From: Phycisphaerales bacterium UBA5793
Lineage (GTDB): Bacteria; Planctomycetota; Phycisphaerae; Phycisphaerales; UBA5793
Direction of reading: 5' to 3'
Length of the DNA stretch: 8,635 bases
Assembly (NCBI GenBank): GCA_002418285.1
Contig: DIDT01000041.1
Location: forward strand, 1-8,635
Each line of letters begins with the position of its first letter. Position 1 is the first letter of the stretch. Below, one piece after another: positions 1 to 6,757 of this stretch. A model generated the notes under the pieces. That model saw only the letters and a program-made list of their open reading frames with translations, was not told the origin of the DNA and did not search any database. The position numbers and the translations under genes were made by a program.

Positions 1-743
1 AGGGCATCGGTGTGCAGCACGCTGCCCACGCAGTAGCGGTCATAGGCGGTGCCCGATGCCGGGATGAGGTTCGCGGCCGCGTCGACGATCACATCGAGCC
101 CTGAGCCGCTGTAGGACGTCTCAACCGATCCGCCCGAGCGGGCGCAGTAGGTTCGCACCTCGCCGGTGGAGCAGATGGCTTCGCTCGACTTGATGACGGT
201 CGAGCCGCTGTACTCCGTGACGGTGATCGTCGCCTCATAAGAGACGCCGACGGTGCCGCCATCATGCGAGCCGCTCCAGTGGAGGAAGTAACCGCTCGTG
301 CAGTTCTCGTTCCAGTCGCTGTTCCACGGGCCGCAGTCGAGCGTGGCGACGCCCTGGAGCACGACGCGCGAGAGGATCTCCAGATACACCTCGATGACGT
401 TGCCGCCGACAATCATCGCCGCGCGGATCGTGGTTCGCACCGCCAGGCTGTAGGGGCAGCCCGGCGCACTGACGCCGCAGATCATCACGGCCGCGTCGTC
501 GAAGACCAGCTCTCCGAAGGTCGGCACGTCGATGGTCAGCGCCGTCTTGCCGTCGGCCGTCTGGTTGAACTGGCAGCATGAGGTCGAGGCCGAGCAGCTC
601 GCCGTCGCGTTGGCGTTGCCGCCGGTCTCGCAGCAGAGGTTGCTGGAGTCATGCGTGCCGACTGATGATGCGGGATCATCGGTGATGCCGGTGCACCCCG
701 AGCCGCACTTGCAGCAGCGCTCTCGTCGCAGCAGCAGCGGCAT
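1..743 (-). CDS. Cysteine-rich putative tail-tip protein, 3' end outside window
   Basis: This frame is open from the ATG at 743 to the window edge: 247 residues with no stop. It starts in a TGATG overlap with the hub stop and has a GAGGAG site. The protein begins MPLLLRRERCCKCGSGC and holds 16 cysteines. Nine fall in the first 57 residues, including CC pairs at 10-11, 37-38 and 56-57, with C13, C17 and C50; the others are at 89, 96, 137, 148, 191, 200 and 238. After the Cys-rich head the sequence is beta-like (ALTIDVPTFGELVFDDAAVMI; NVIEVYLEILSRVVLQGVATL; SYEATITVTEY), rich in Ser/Thr/Gly/Asn, as in extracellular fibre or Ig-like domains. I do not recognise the family. The Cys head suggests metal binding or disulfide cross-links. 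There is no clear signal peptide: the MPLLL start is followed at once by charged residues. Its place next to the hub suggests a tip, fibre or receptor-contact protein. Confidence 0.65.
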   Translation of the reverse strand, partial: MPLLLRRERCCKCGSGCTGITDDPASSVGTHDSSNLCCETGGNANATASCSASTSCCQFNQTADGKTALTIDVPTFGELVFDDAAVMICGVSAPGCPYSLAVRTTIRAAMIVGGNVIEVYLEILSRVVLQGVATLDCGPWNSDWNENCTSGYFLHWSGSHDGGTVGVSYEATITVTEYSGSTVIKSSEAICSTGEVRTYCARSGGSVETSYSGSGLDVIVDAAANLIPASGTAYDRYCVGSVLHTDA

Positions 744-3031
744 CAGGCGCTCTCCTCGTAGACGCCGTTGGTCCACTGGAACCAGTATTCGTAGGTGACC
801 GTGCCGTCGCCCTTGAAGACGTCGACAACGATGATCTCGACGATCACATCATCAGGAACCGGTCGCAGATCGAGCGGGCACGCCGGGCTGCCGCCGGTGT
901 CATCGAGTTCATTATTGGTGATGCCGATGCCGAGGTAGTTGGCGCCTGTGGCGTCATTGATGAGTTCGAAGAGGTTGCGCGCTGTACCGGTGATCGCGCC
1001 ACTGGGCGCGGTCCATGCGGATGCGCCGTATCCCGTGTTGCTCTTGTAAACCTCAGTGAAGTCATACGTCCAGGTGTTGTTCGTTGGCCCGGTGCTGCCG
1101 GTGATCTGAGCGAAGAACCGTCGGCGCGTGACCGGTGGCGGCGGCGGTACGTGGTTGGCGGCGATCCTTGTCGCGTCCCGCGCACCCGTTGACGGACCAA
1201 GCGAACCGCCCGCAGTCGATGCGCCTCGAGCGAGCCCAGCGCCGGTCCCGCCGGCCGGAGATCCCACGCGGCCGCCGTGCGTCGATCGACTATCAATGAG
1301 TCGGCCGAGGTAGTCCGCCGTGATCGGCTGATGCCGCCCGAGATGCACCGTCGTCATGAGGTTGTTGGCATCCCAAAGCACGAGCGTCGTCGAGTGGTCG
1401 GGATCGACGTTGTGCAGGCCGGGGTATTCCTGCACCTCGAACTTGGCCTGCTGCGCGGTGATGAGCGCCTTGGCATAGCCCAGCGCCAGCGCTTCGATGT
1501 CGGTGTCATTGTCGACGTCGATGTCGGTCGACGGATGCGCCTGCTCGATGTAGTTGAGCTGCAGATCCGGGAAGCGATAGACGGGCACGCCCTCAGCGAG
1601 GGCGTCATACACAGCCGTGTGGGGCGGATCGGGCGGGTCGGGATCGGCAATCTTCACGACCTGTTCAAGATCATAATCCCACTTGTATGCGGCCATAAAG
1701 TAGTCGGTGTAGTCGCCGGCGTTGGGGTGATGGCCGAAGGTGATCGCCAGCTGCGCGCCAGTCAGTTCCTGCGCGTCCTGCTCGGGCGCCTGCGACCGAG
1801 AGTTCAATCGAACCTGCGGACGATCGAAGATGACCACGCCGCGGTCGAGATCCACGCGCACACCCTCCACGGGCACAGGCGTCGAAGGATTGATCCACGT
1901 GCCGTGCTTGTCCTGGAAACTCGCATTGCTCAGCGCAAGCACGCCGAGCGGTTCGCCGCGCGGCGACGACGTCGCGAAGTTCTGATCGACGAGTCGCTCA
2001 ACAAGTGTCCAGTCCTCGGCCAGATCATCATCGTGCAGGCGCACCATGCGGTACACGCACGACTCGGCGAGGCGCTTGTAATCATCCGCGACGTCGGCGA
2101 ACTTGTTCTGAAACACCTGCAGCGGTGTCTTGCCGCTCGGCCACCACGAGAGGTCGGTCAGCGCCTGAACACTCCCATCCAATTCGACGCCGACCCATTG
2201 CAACGGGCGCGGCGGCTCGTAGGGCGTGGCCTGATAAAGCGTGCGGATGCGCTGGATCAAATGCCGCGTCGGGCAGGACGCGATGATGCACTTGCCCTCA
2301 TGATCAGGCGGCGTGATCGTGTGCGAGCCGCCGGGGAGTTTGCCGATTTCGGGAATGTAGGGACTGTCCGGTGTGTCCGGCGGATCCTTGAGCGCGTGGA
2401 TCGAATACGTGCCATTCTGGTTGTAGCAGAAGGCGCAGCGCGTCCATTCGAGCAAGCGCTGCAACTGCGTCGGCGCGTGGGCGCCACGCCAGACGAGTTC
2501 GGCTGGCGGCTCGATGGCGTCCATCTTGGTGATGACCGCCGAACTCAATGCGCCTTCTCGATGCGTCAGCGGCAGTGCGGCCAGGCAGAGGTTGACGAGC
2601 TCGTGATTCTCCAGGCGAAGCCCCGGGTTGATCGAACCATCAGGAAGCGTCGGGTTGAGCACGCCCTGGGTCAGCAGACCACCGCGATCGTTCTGCAATC
2701 GCCAGCGCCCGTCTTCGAGCGTGTAATCCCACTCGATGGCGCGGTTCGTGGCGTTGTCGCTCGTGGTGCCGTGGTTGACCTCGGTTACGTCGACCAGTCG
2801 CCAGTCGGAGATCTCCGCATTGCGATCGTCGGTGCCGACGAGGATGGAGAACGTGAGCCCGTAGAGGTCATCAGGCAGGATCTGGCGCTCCCGCTCGCAG
2901 ATGCGCACCGTCACCTGGTTGGGCCAGATGCCGATCCCGCGCTGGATGAATCCCATGACGCGGATGCCCGCGACGTACTGCTGCCCGTTCACGGTGCAGC
3001 GCAGCTGTTGAATCATGCGCGGCGAGCTCAT
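743..3031 (-). CDS. Baseplate hub / tail-tip protein with separate C-terminal module
   Basis: This encodes 762 residues, starting at the ATGA overlap with a GGAGGTG site. The size, the slot after the distal-tail gene and a beta-rich N-terminal half (QQLRCTVNGQQYVAG; PNQVTVRICERERQIL; FSILVGTDDRNAEISDWRLVD) suit the tail hub ('Tal'-like) that plugs the tube and contacts the cell. A helix-rich part follows (FADVADDYKRLAESCVYR, about 311-328), then further strands (GVRVDLDRGVVIFDRP, 390-405; ALALGYAKALITAQQAKFEVQEYPG, 514-538; TTVHLGRHQPITADYLGRLI, 560-579). Residues about 585-636 are a low-complexity Gly/Ala/Ser/Thr linker ending in PPPPP. After it a distinct domain (about 638-762) begins FFAQITGSTG and contains YDFTEVYKSNTGYG, ARNLFELIND and PVPDDVIVEI. 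I recall similar modules at the ends of tip proteins in planctomycete-associated phages; a binding role is inference. No peptidase or lysozyme motif was seen. Family-level name is uncertain. Confidence 0.6.
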   Translation of the reverse strand: MSSPRMIQQLRCTVNGQQYVAGIRVMGFIQRGIGIWPNQVTVRICERERQILPDDLYGLTFSILVGTDDRNAEISDWRLVDVTEVNHGTTSDNATNRAIEWDYTLEDGRWRLQNDRGGLLTQGVLNPTLPDGSINPGLRLENHELVNLCLAALPLTHREGALSSAVITKMDAIEPPAELVWRGAHAPTQLQRLLEWTRCAFCYNQNGTYSIHALKDPPDTPDSPYIPEIGKLPGGSHTITPPDHEGKCIIASCPTRHLIQRIRTLYQATPYEPPRPLQWVGVELDGSVQALTDLSWWPSGKTPLQVFQNKFADVADDYKRLAESCVYRMVRLHDDDLAEDWTLVERLVDQNFATSSPRGEPLGVLALSNASFQDKHGTWINPSTPVPVEGVRVDLDRGVVIFDRPQVRLNSRSQAPEQDAQELTGAQLAITFGHHPNAGDYTDYFMAAYKWDYDLEQVVKIADPDPPDPPHTAVYDALAEGVPVYRFPDLQLNYIEQAHPSTDIDVDNDTDIEALALGYAKALITAQQAKFEVQEYPGLHNVDPDHSTTLVLWDANNLMTTVHLGRHQPITADYLGRLIDSRSTHGGRVGSPAGGTGAGLARGASTAGGSLGPSTGARDATRIAANHVPPPPPVTRRRFFAQITGSTGPTNNTWTYDFTEVYKSNTGYGASAWTAPSGAITGTARNLFELINDATGANYLGIGITNNELDDTGGSPACPLDLRPVPDDVIVEIIVVDVFKGDGTVTYEYWFQWTNGVYEESA
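752..757 (-). promoter_or_regulatory. Shine-Dalgarno of the cysteine-rich gene
   Basis: GAGGAG lies eight bases before the ATG at 743, inside the last codons of the hub gene (encoding EESA). It supports translation of the cysteine-rich frame as the next cistron. Confidence 0.65.
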
Positions 3032-4503
3032 GCGAGCACCTCCGTGCGACTGCGCGGCAGTGGCGCCGTGGTGCCGGGCGGGCAGATGAACGTCATCGAC
3101 CAGGTGGTTTCGAGTTCGCGCTCGCTGATGCGATTGCGCACCTCATCGGTCTGCCCACTCTGATAGTCGGCGATCGAATCGGGTGCGGCCGGTGCGGCGT
3201 AATACGCTCCGCTGACAGACACGAGCCGACCGGTGAGGGTAATGACGACCGGCTGGGGCGCGCCGAAATAGATGAAGGGATCTCGATCCGGGTAGATCGA
3301 GATGAGCCGCGAGCGGGCGCCGCCGCTGCGCCGCACGATCTCCTGCCAGAATACGATGCCGCTCTGGAGCACCGGGGGATCGGCATTCGGATCAGCGTCG
3401 TCACTGCTCAGCGCCGTGAAGCGGAACGAGTACCGCTGGTCCTTGTAGCGGTCCTGGCGGATCTCTTCGAAGGTGATGGTGCCCAGCGCCGCCAGGGCAG
3501 CGCGCACGGCGGCGATCTCCTGCACGGCGTTTTCGCCGATGAAGAACCCCCTGCGTTCGAGCACCACGCGGAGCTGGGCATCCACGCTCCGGCTCTCCTC
3601 GAGCTGCGCCTGTTCAATGCCCGGAATCGTCGACCATGAAGCCCGGGTGTCCGTCACCGAGTAGGAGCCGTCGCGATCATCATCGCTGTTGCTCACCGAG
3701 TAGTCGCGTGCGTAGCCGGAGGTGACCGCGGGCAGGTTGGCTTCGACGAAGGCGCGGGCGCTCTCCCCCTCGACCATGCGGACCGTGCCGTTGTGCACGA
3801 TCGTTTCGAGGACGCCGCTCTTGGTCGTCGTCGTCTTCGTGTACTTGTGGTCTCGAACGGTGGCGCTGGTGTTGCGGCGATCGCTGAGTCGATCAGTGAG
3901 CGTGTACGTGGCGCTCGTATCGGTGTCGTCGGTGCTGATGTCCACCTGGCGGTCGTACCCACCTGGTTGCGCCGGCAGACTGTCTTCGATCGCGCCCTTG
4001 GCGCTCTCGCCATCCTCGGTGACGATCGAGCCAGTTCGAACCGTCGACGTCGTCTCCGCCTCATCATCGACGCTGGTCGCTTCCCGCCAGGTGTGATCGA
4101 TCACGCCGGCGGTGATGGCCACCGGCACGAGGCATTCGACGGAGATGGTGATCGTCTCGAAGAACCCCGACTGCTGGTTGCCGTTGACGTCGAAGCGAAT
4201 GGTGGGGCCGAAGTGGCAGTCGGCTGCGTCATGCTGATGAATGACCGAACCGGCGCGGTAGATCTTGAAGTCCGCGCCGCTGGTCATCAGGCTGGTCCGG
4301 GCGGCGTCGATCTGCGTCCTCAGATTCGCGAGATCAGCGCCCTCCAGCTCGCAATCGATGGTGTAGGTGAATCGACGGAAGACGTCGTGGCCCGGCCCGG
4401 TGCGCTCCAGCGCTGAGGTGCAGGTGTAACGCTCGATGCGATGCGTCACGCCGCCGAAGGTGAGCTTCATCACGGATTGGAGCTGCGCCTGCGTGACGGT
4501 CAT
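3028..4503 (-). CDS. Distal-tail-slot structural protein with 81-residue internal repeats
   Basis: This encodes 491 residues; the ATG at 4503 overlaps the tape measure stop (ATGA), with GAGG eight bases upstream. I do not recognise a named family. Its position, between tape measure and hub, is that of the distal tail (Dit) protein that starts the baseplate. The N-terminal part (about 1-130) is beta-rich with one helix (DLANLRTQIDAARTSLM). Residues 158-205 and 239-286 align without gaps at a spacing of 81 residues: both contain G-E-S-A, then L-P-A, G-Y-x-R, and a Y-x-x-T-D ending, 18 of 48 identical by hand count. A third, degenerate copy (about 325-365: helix AVRAALAAL, then ITFEE, then RYSFRFTAL) fits the same helix-strand-strand order. 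The C-terminal part (about 380-475) is again beta-rich (QPVVITLTGRLVSV; TTWSMTFICP). It is longer than a minimal Dit, as expected if repeated domains decorate the tip. It could instead be a tip or fibre adaptor. Confidence 0.5.
   Translation of the reverse strand: MTVTQAQLQSVMKLTFGGVTHRIERYTCTSALERTGPGHDVFRRFTYTIDCELEGADLANLRTQIDAARTSLMTSGADFKIYRAGSVIHQHDAADCHFGPTIRFDVNGNQQSGFFETITISVECLVPVAITAGVIDHTWREATSVDDEAETTSTVRTGSIVTEDGESAKGAIEDSLPAQPGGYDRQVDISTDDTDTSATYTLTDRLSDRRNTSATVRDHKYTKTTTTKSGVLETIVHNGTVRMVEGESARAFVEANLPAVTSGYARDYSVSNSDDDRDGSYSVTDTRASWSTIPGIEQAQLEESRSVDAQLRVVLERRGFFIGENAVQEIAAVRAALAALGTITFEEIRQDRYKDQRYSFRFTALSSDDADPNADPPVLQSGIVFWQEIVRRSGGARSRLISIYPDRDPFIYFGAPQPVVITLTGRLVSVSGAYYAAPAAPDSIADYQSGQTDEVRNRISERELETTWSMTFICPPGTTAPLPRSRTEVLA
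3037..3043 (-). promoter_or_regulatory. Strong Shine-Dalgarno of the hub gene
   Basis: GGAGGTG, nearly the full anti-16S complement, starts the hub gene with six bases between GGAGGT and the ATG at 3031. It is embedded in the end of the preceding gene (codons for EVLA) and confirms the ATG in the ATGA overlap as the start. Confidence 0.7.
3646..4092 (-). repeat. Two tandem 81-codon repeats in the distal-tail-slot protein
   Basis: Copy 1 covers residues 138-205 (3889-4092) and copy 2 residues 219-286 (3646-3849). The period is 243 bases. Similarity is clear in the protein (shared GESA, LPA, GY.R, Y..TD positions), so this is an old domain duplication and not a recent DNA repeat. A weaker third copy may lie at about 3409-3552. 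Confidence 0.65.
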
Positions 4504-5666
4504 CGGCGGGCCCTCAGTGCGCGCATGCGCGCCTGGTTGCGGTGCAGAATCGCCAGATCTTCCTCAAGTTCATCGGGATAGTGGCCGCGCGTCGCACGAA
4601 TGACCGCTTCACGTGAGGCGCCCAGGTTGAAGAGTTCCGTGTCCAACGCTCGCTGGTACGTAAGACCGGACAGCGGGTGCGAGCCGAACGTACGCTCATT
4701 GAGCAGGGCGTCAGCGCGGCCGCGGTCATCCAGCGATGACCTGTTCTTTTCCTCCGCCTCTTCGCGCGCCTTTTTGTACTCCTCCCATTTCTCGATAACG
4801 ATCGAGAGGCCTTCCGCCTCTTCGCGGAGCAATCTGCCGATCGCATTACCGGCGCGCTCAGCGGCCGGGTCGAGCTTGGCGATACTGTCAGCCAGTCCAT
4901 CGACCGCCGCCTGGCTGCCGGCGAACTCATCCAGGAACGAGCTGATGAAACGGGTCGCCAGCCGCTTGCGCGCTCCATCGACGGCGAAGTTCAGATCGCC
5001 CAGGGCGCTGGCGAGTTCGTTGCTGGCCCGGGCCGCGTCGTCTTCGACCACCTGGCCGTAGCGCGACGCCTTTTCAATCAGGCCCTCGATGGTGCGCGAT
5101 CCATCGCCGATGACGTTGAGCACCTTGACAAACGATTCGCCGAACAGCAGGTTGCCGATGGCCACCTTCTCCTGCTGGCTCCCGAGGCGCGTCATCCCGT
5201 CGCTCACATCGCGGAGAATGTCGTCGAGCGGCCGCAGGTTACCGGCGGCGTCGGTGACAGACACGCCGAGCCGATCGAACAGCTTCGCCGAGGTCTGATT
5301 GCCCTGCGACGCCTCGTCGGCCTTGATGGCGAGTTTGGCGAGTTGCTTCTCAAACTCCTGCGTCTGCACACCGACATCGCGGTACGCCATCTGGAGGCCG
5401 GAGATCGTCCGTGTGCTGACGCCGAGGCGCTCAGAGGTGCGCAGGTACTCCTGATTGAGGAACGCGGTCTCGCGCACGGTGGCGACCGTGGAGGCCGCCA
5501 CACCTTTGAGCAGGCTCACCGCGCCCAGCAGTGGGTTGTTGATGAAGTTCGTGACGGTGTGTCCGAACACTTCATTGGCCACCTGCGCATCGAGCAACCC
5601 CTTGGTGTACTCGCTGGAGTCCAGGCCCAGAAACGCGCGAATTGATCCGAGGGAGAACGCACTCAT
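4500..5666 (-). CDS. Tail tape measure protein (short)
   Basis: This encodes 388 residues; the start overlaps the previous stop (ATGA, 5663-5666). Residues about 70-240 show the tape-measure core: 'LRTSERLGVSTRTISGLQ' (75-92), 'YRDVGVQTQEFEKQLAKL' (95-112), 'LFDRLGVSVTDAAGNLRP' (129-146), 'ILRDVSDGMTRL' (150-161), 'LLFGESFVKVLNVIGDG' (173-189), then 'ALGDLNFAVDG' (221-231). A mildly hydrophobic stretch at about 41-64 might be a membrane-active segment. Residues about 279-309 are a highly charged probable coiled coil (REEAEG and REEAEE flanking EKWEEYKK). The protein sets tail length and is threaded through the tube. It is short for the family, which often exceeds 600 residues. With the usual rule of about 0.15 nm per residue it predicts a tail of about 58 nm. 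The C-terminus is Arg-rich. No frameshift or lytic domain is seen. Confidence 0.8.
   Translation of the reverse strand: MSAFSLGSIRAFLGLDSSEYTKGLLDAQVANEVFGHTVTNFINNPLLGAVSLLKGVAASTVATVRETAFLNQEYLRTSERLGVSTRTISGLQMAYRDVGVQTQEFEKQLAKLAIKADEASQGNQTSAKLFDRLGVSVTDAAGNLRPLDDILRDVSDGMTRLGSQQEKVAIGNLLFGESFVKVLNVIGDGSRTIEGLIEKASRYGQVVEDDAARASNELASALGDLNFAVDGARKRLATRFISSFLDEFAGSQAAVDGLADSIAKLDPAAERAGNAIGRLLREEAEGLSIVIEKWEEYKKAREEAEEKNRSSLDDRGRADALLNERTFGSHPLSGLTYQRALDTELFNLGASREAVIRATRGHYPDELEEDLAILHRNQARMRALRARR
4753..4826. repeat. 14-base direct repeat, 60-base spacing, in the tape measure coiled coil
   Basis: TCCGCCTCTTCGCG occurs at 4753-4766 and again at 4813-4826, exactly 60 bases apart (20 codons). 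On the minus strand both copies encode REEAE in the charged helix of the tape measure protein. The stretch between them is less GC-rich than its surroundings. It may be a small duplication that changed helix length, or convergent codon use. Confidence 0.5.
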
Positions 5667-6163
5667 GACGCGTCGGCGGCGGCTCCCTTCTGCGGTTCAA
5701 CGGGAGTCGATGCGCTGGGCGCACCGACGGTTCGTCCGGGAGGGAGGTTCGCCGCCAGCTTCGCGCGTGCCTTTATCACGCCGTCGTCCTCGGCGATGAG
5801 CGAGAACGAGCCGTCGATGTATGGCGTCAGATCTTCGCCGCGATGCTTCGCCGCCAGCGTGAGGTACTGGAGCAGAATGACGATCGATTCCTGCGTGCTG
5901 AGCGGTTCGACGTGGAGGACATCGCCTCGCGCTTCGCACCAGGCCGCGCAGTCCGCGAACAGGTAGTCGATGAGCCTCATCGCCAGGTTTCTGACTGCCG
6001 CGCGCAGATCGGCCTCGTTGGGATAATCAGCACGGCGCACACGGTGCTCGAATGTCGCCAGGTTGCATGCGTCCGGATGCATCGCCTCACAGAGCACGCC
6101 ACGAATGCGGACGACGTAGAGGAAGCCGGCGGTGCCGTCGAGATCGACGAGGACTGGTTGCAT
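5663..6163 (-). CDS. Putative tail assembly chaperone (by position)
   Basis: This encodes 166 residues from the ATG at 6163 (MQPVLVDLDGT), preceded by a GGAGAT ribosome-binding site. I do not recognise the sequence family. The role is inferred from position: in siphoviruses the gene between tail tube and tape measure normally encodes the chaperone that coats the tape measure while the tube polymerises. The protein has a short beta-like start (LVDLDGTAGFLYVVRIRG), a helical middle (NEADLRAAVRNLAMRLIDYLF, about 49-69; TQESIVILLQYLTLAAKH, about 90-107) and a flexible Ala/Pro/Ser-rich tail from about residue 138. A mostly helical body is compatible with a chaperone. Chaperone genes often yield a longer product by programmed frameshift. 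I found no classic slippery heptamer near the end, and the gene ends in an ATGA overlap with the tape measure gene, so no frameshifted extension is supported. Four cysteines lie in the first half. Confidence 0.45.
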   Translation of the reverse strand: MQPVLVDLDGTAGFLYVVRIRGVLCEAMHPDACNLATFEHRVRRADYPNEADLRAAVRNLAMRLIDYLFADCAAWCEARGDVLHVEPLSTQESIVILLQYLTLAAKHRGEDLTPYIDGSFSLIAEDDGVIKARAKLAANLPPGRTVGAPSASTPVEPQKGAAADAS

Positions 6164-6170
6164 GCTGCGG

Positions 6171-6176
6171 ATCTCC
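6171..6176 (-). promoter_or_regulatory. Shine-Dalgarno of the chaperone-slot gene (start-deciding)
   Basis: GGAGAT lies with its GGAG nine bases before the ATG at 6163. The reading frame could begin at a TTG at 6178, but that codon overlaps the GGAG itself, so the ATG at 6163 is the better start. Confidence 0.6.
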
Positions 6177-6200
6177 AATTCGAATGGCCATCAACGGGCG

Positions 6201-6217
6201 TTCGACGCGGCGTCGAA
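6201..6217. other. Perfect palindrome / candidate RNA hairpin after the tail tube gene
   Basis: TTCGACGC, one central base, then GCGTCGAA forms a perfect 8-bp inverted repeat. As RNA it would fold as a stem of about six pairs with a five-base loop. It lies about ten bases beyond the tail tube stop, within the only sizeable non-coding gap (6164-6226). No U-tract follows on the minus strand, so it does not look like an intrinsic terminator. It might serve as a processing or 3'-stabilising element, or be chance. Confidence 0.45.
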
Positions 6218-6226
6218 GGGCTGGTG

Positions 6227-6748
6227 TTACGGCGCGACGTAGTTCATCACGCCGAGCTTGATCGTCGGCAGGTCCGCCGCCGTCGGCAGGGTGATGAATT
6301 CCAGGCGGTGCACGTGATCGCCCTTGCCGTTGAGCACCATGCTCGGGCCGCGATCGAAGGTGAGGGCCTCGAAGATGAAGTCGCGCGTCGTATCAGCGCC
6401 CAGGCCGCGCGGGTGGCAGCGGATGCGCTTGGTCGGCAACGACGCGCCGAGCGAGCCGGGATGAAGATCGATCACGCCGGCGTTGTCCGTGTTGCCCGTC
6501 AGCCACCAGTCTTTGAAGAACGTCGCCTGGCCGACTTCCTTGAAATCGATCGCCACGCGGTAGATCTCCGAAGCGAGGCGCCGATCGAGAATCTGCTCGG
6601 CGGTCTGGCTCGCCTTCACATCCGTGACGCCGCGCTCGATGCTGATCGTCACATCGCCGGTGAAGCCGAGATCGGTGCCGGCTGCGGCGCCTTCGAAGAG
6701 CTGCGCCGCCTGTCCGTCCCAGATCTTGGTCTTGTCGTACTGTGCCAT
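6227..6748 (-). CDS. Major tail tube protein
   Basis: This encodes 173 residues from the ATG at 6748, with GGAG at 6755-6758 six bases upstream, overlapping the TAG of the terminator gene. The N-terminal half matches the tube-protein pattern of many prophages: 'DLGFTGDVTISIERG' (26-40), a loop 'VKASQTAEQILDRRLASE' (44-61), then strand 'YRVAIDFKEVG' (63-73). This fits a beta-sandwich with a long inter-subunit loop. A second half with 'LHPGSL' (95-100), 'FIFEALTFDRGP' (124-135) and 'HRLEFITLP' (147-155) gives the closing strands. Such proteins stack as hexameric rings to form the tail lumen and are needed in many copies. The gene precedes the only true intergenic gap of the window, with a palindrome ten bases past the stop. 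Length is normal for a siphovirus tube protein. The alternative, a sheath or other tube-like structural protein, is less likely. Confidence 0.72.
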   Translation of the reverse strand: MAQYDKTKIWDGQAAQLFEGAAAGTDLGFTGDVTISIERGVTDVKASQTAEQILDRRLASEIYRVAIDFKEVGQATFFKDWWLTGNTDNAGVIDLHPGSLGASLPTKRIRCHPRGLGADTTRDFIFEALTFDRGPSMVLNGKGDHVHRLEFITLPTAADLPTIKLGVMNYVAP

Positions 6749-6757
6749 GCCATGCTC

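Noticed and set aside
262..579. 105-codon minus-strand frame and its 105-codon plus-strand counterpart (264-581)
   Set aside because: Both lie within the cysteine-rich gene, which has a good ribosome-binding site, a coupled start and a frame open for all 743 bases; the alternatives are Arg-rich shadows.
1277..3163. 628-codon open frame on the plus strand opposite the hub gene
   Set aside because: It is the antisense shadow of a GC-rich gene. Its product is rich in Arg, Val, His and Asp without any domain pattern, it spans the junction of two well-supported minus-strand genes, and it has no gene context on the plus strand.
5663..5720. Programmed -1 frameshift site at the end of the chaperone-slot gene
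   Set aside because: I looked for an XXXYYYZ heptamer near the 3' end and found none, and there is no room for an extension before the tape measure start.
6201..6217. Intrinsic terminator after the tail tube gene
   Set aside because: The stem is short and no run of T follows on the minus strand; genes continue in the same direction.
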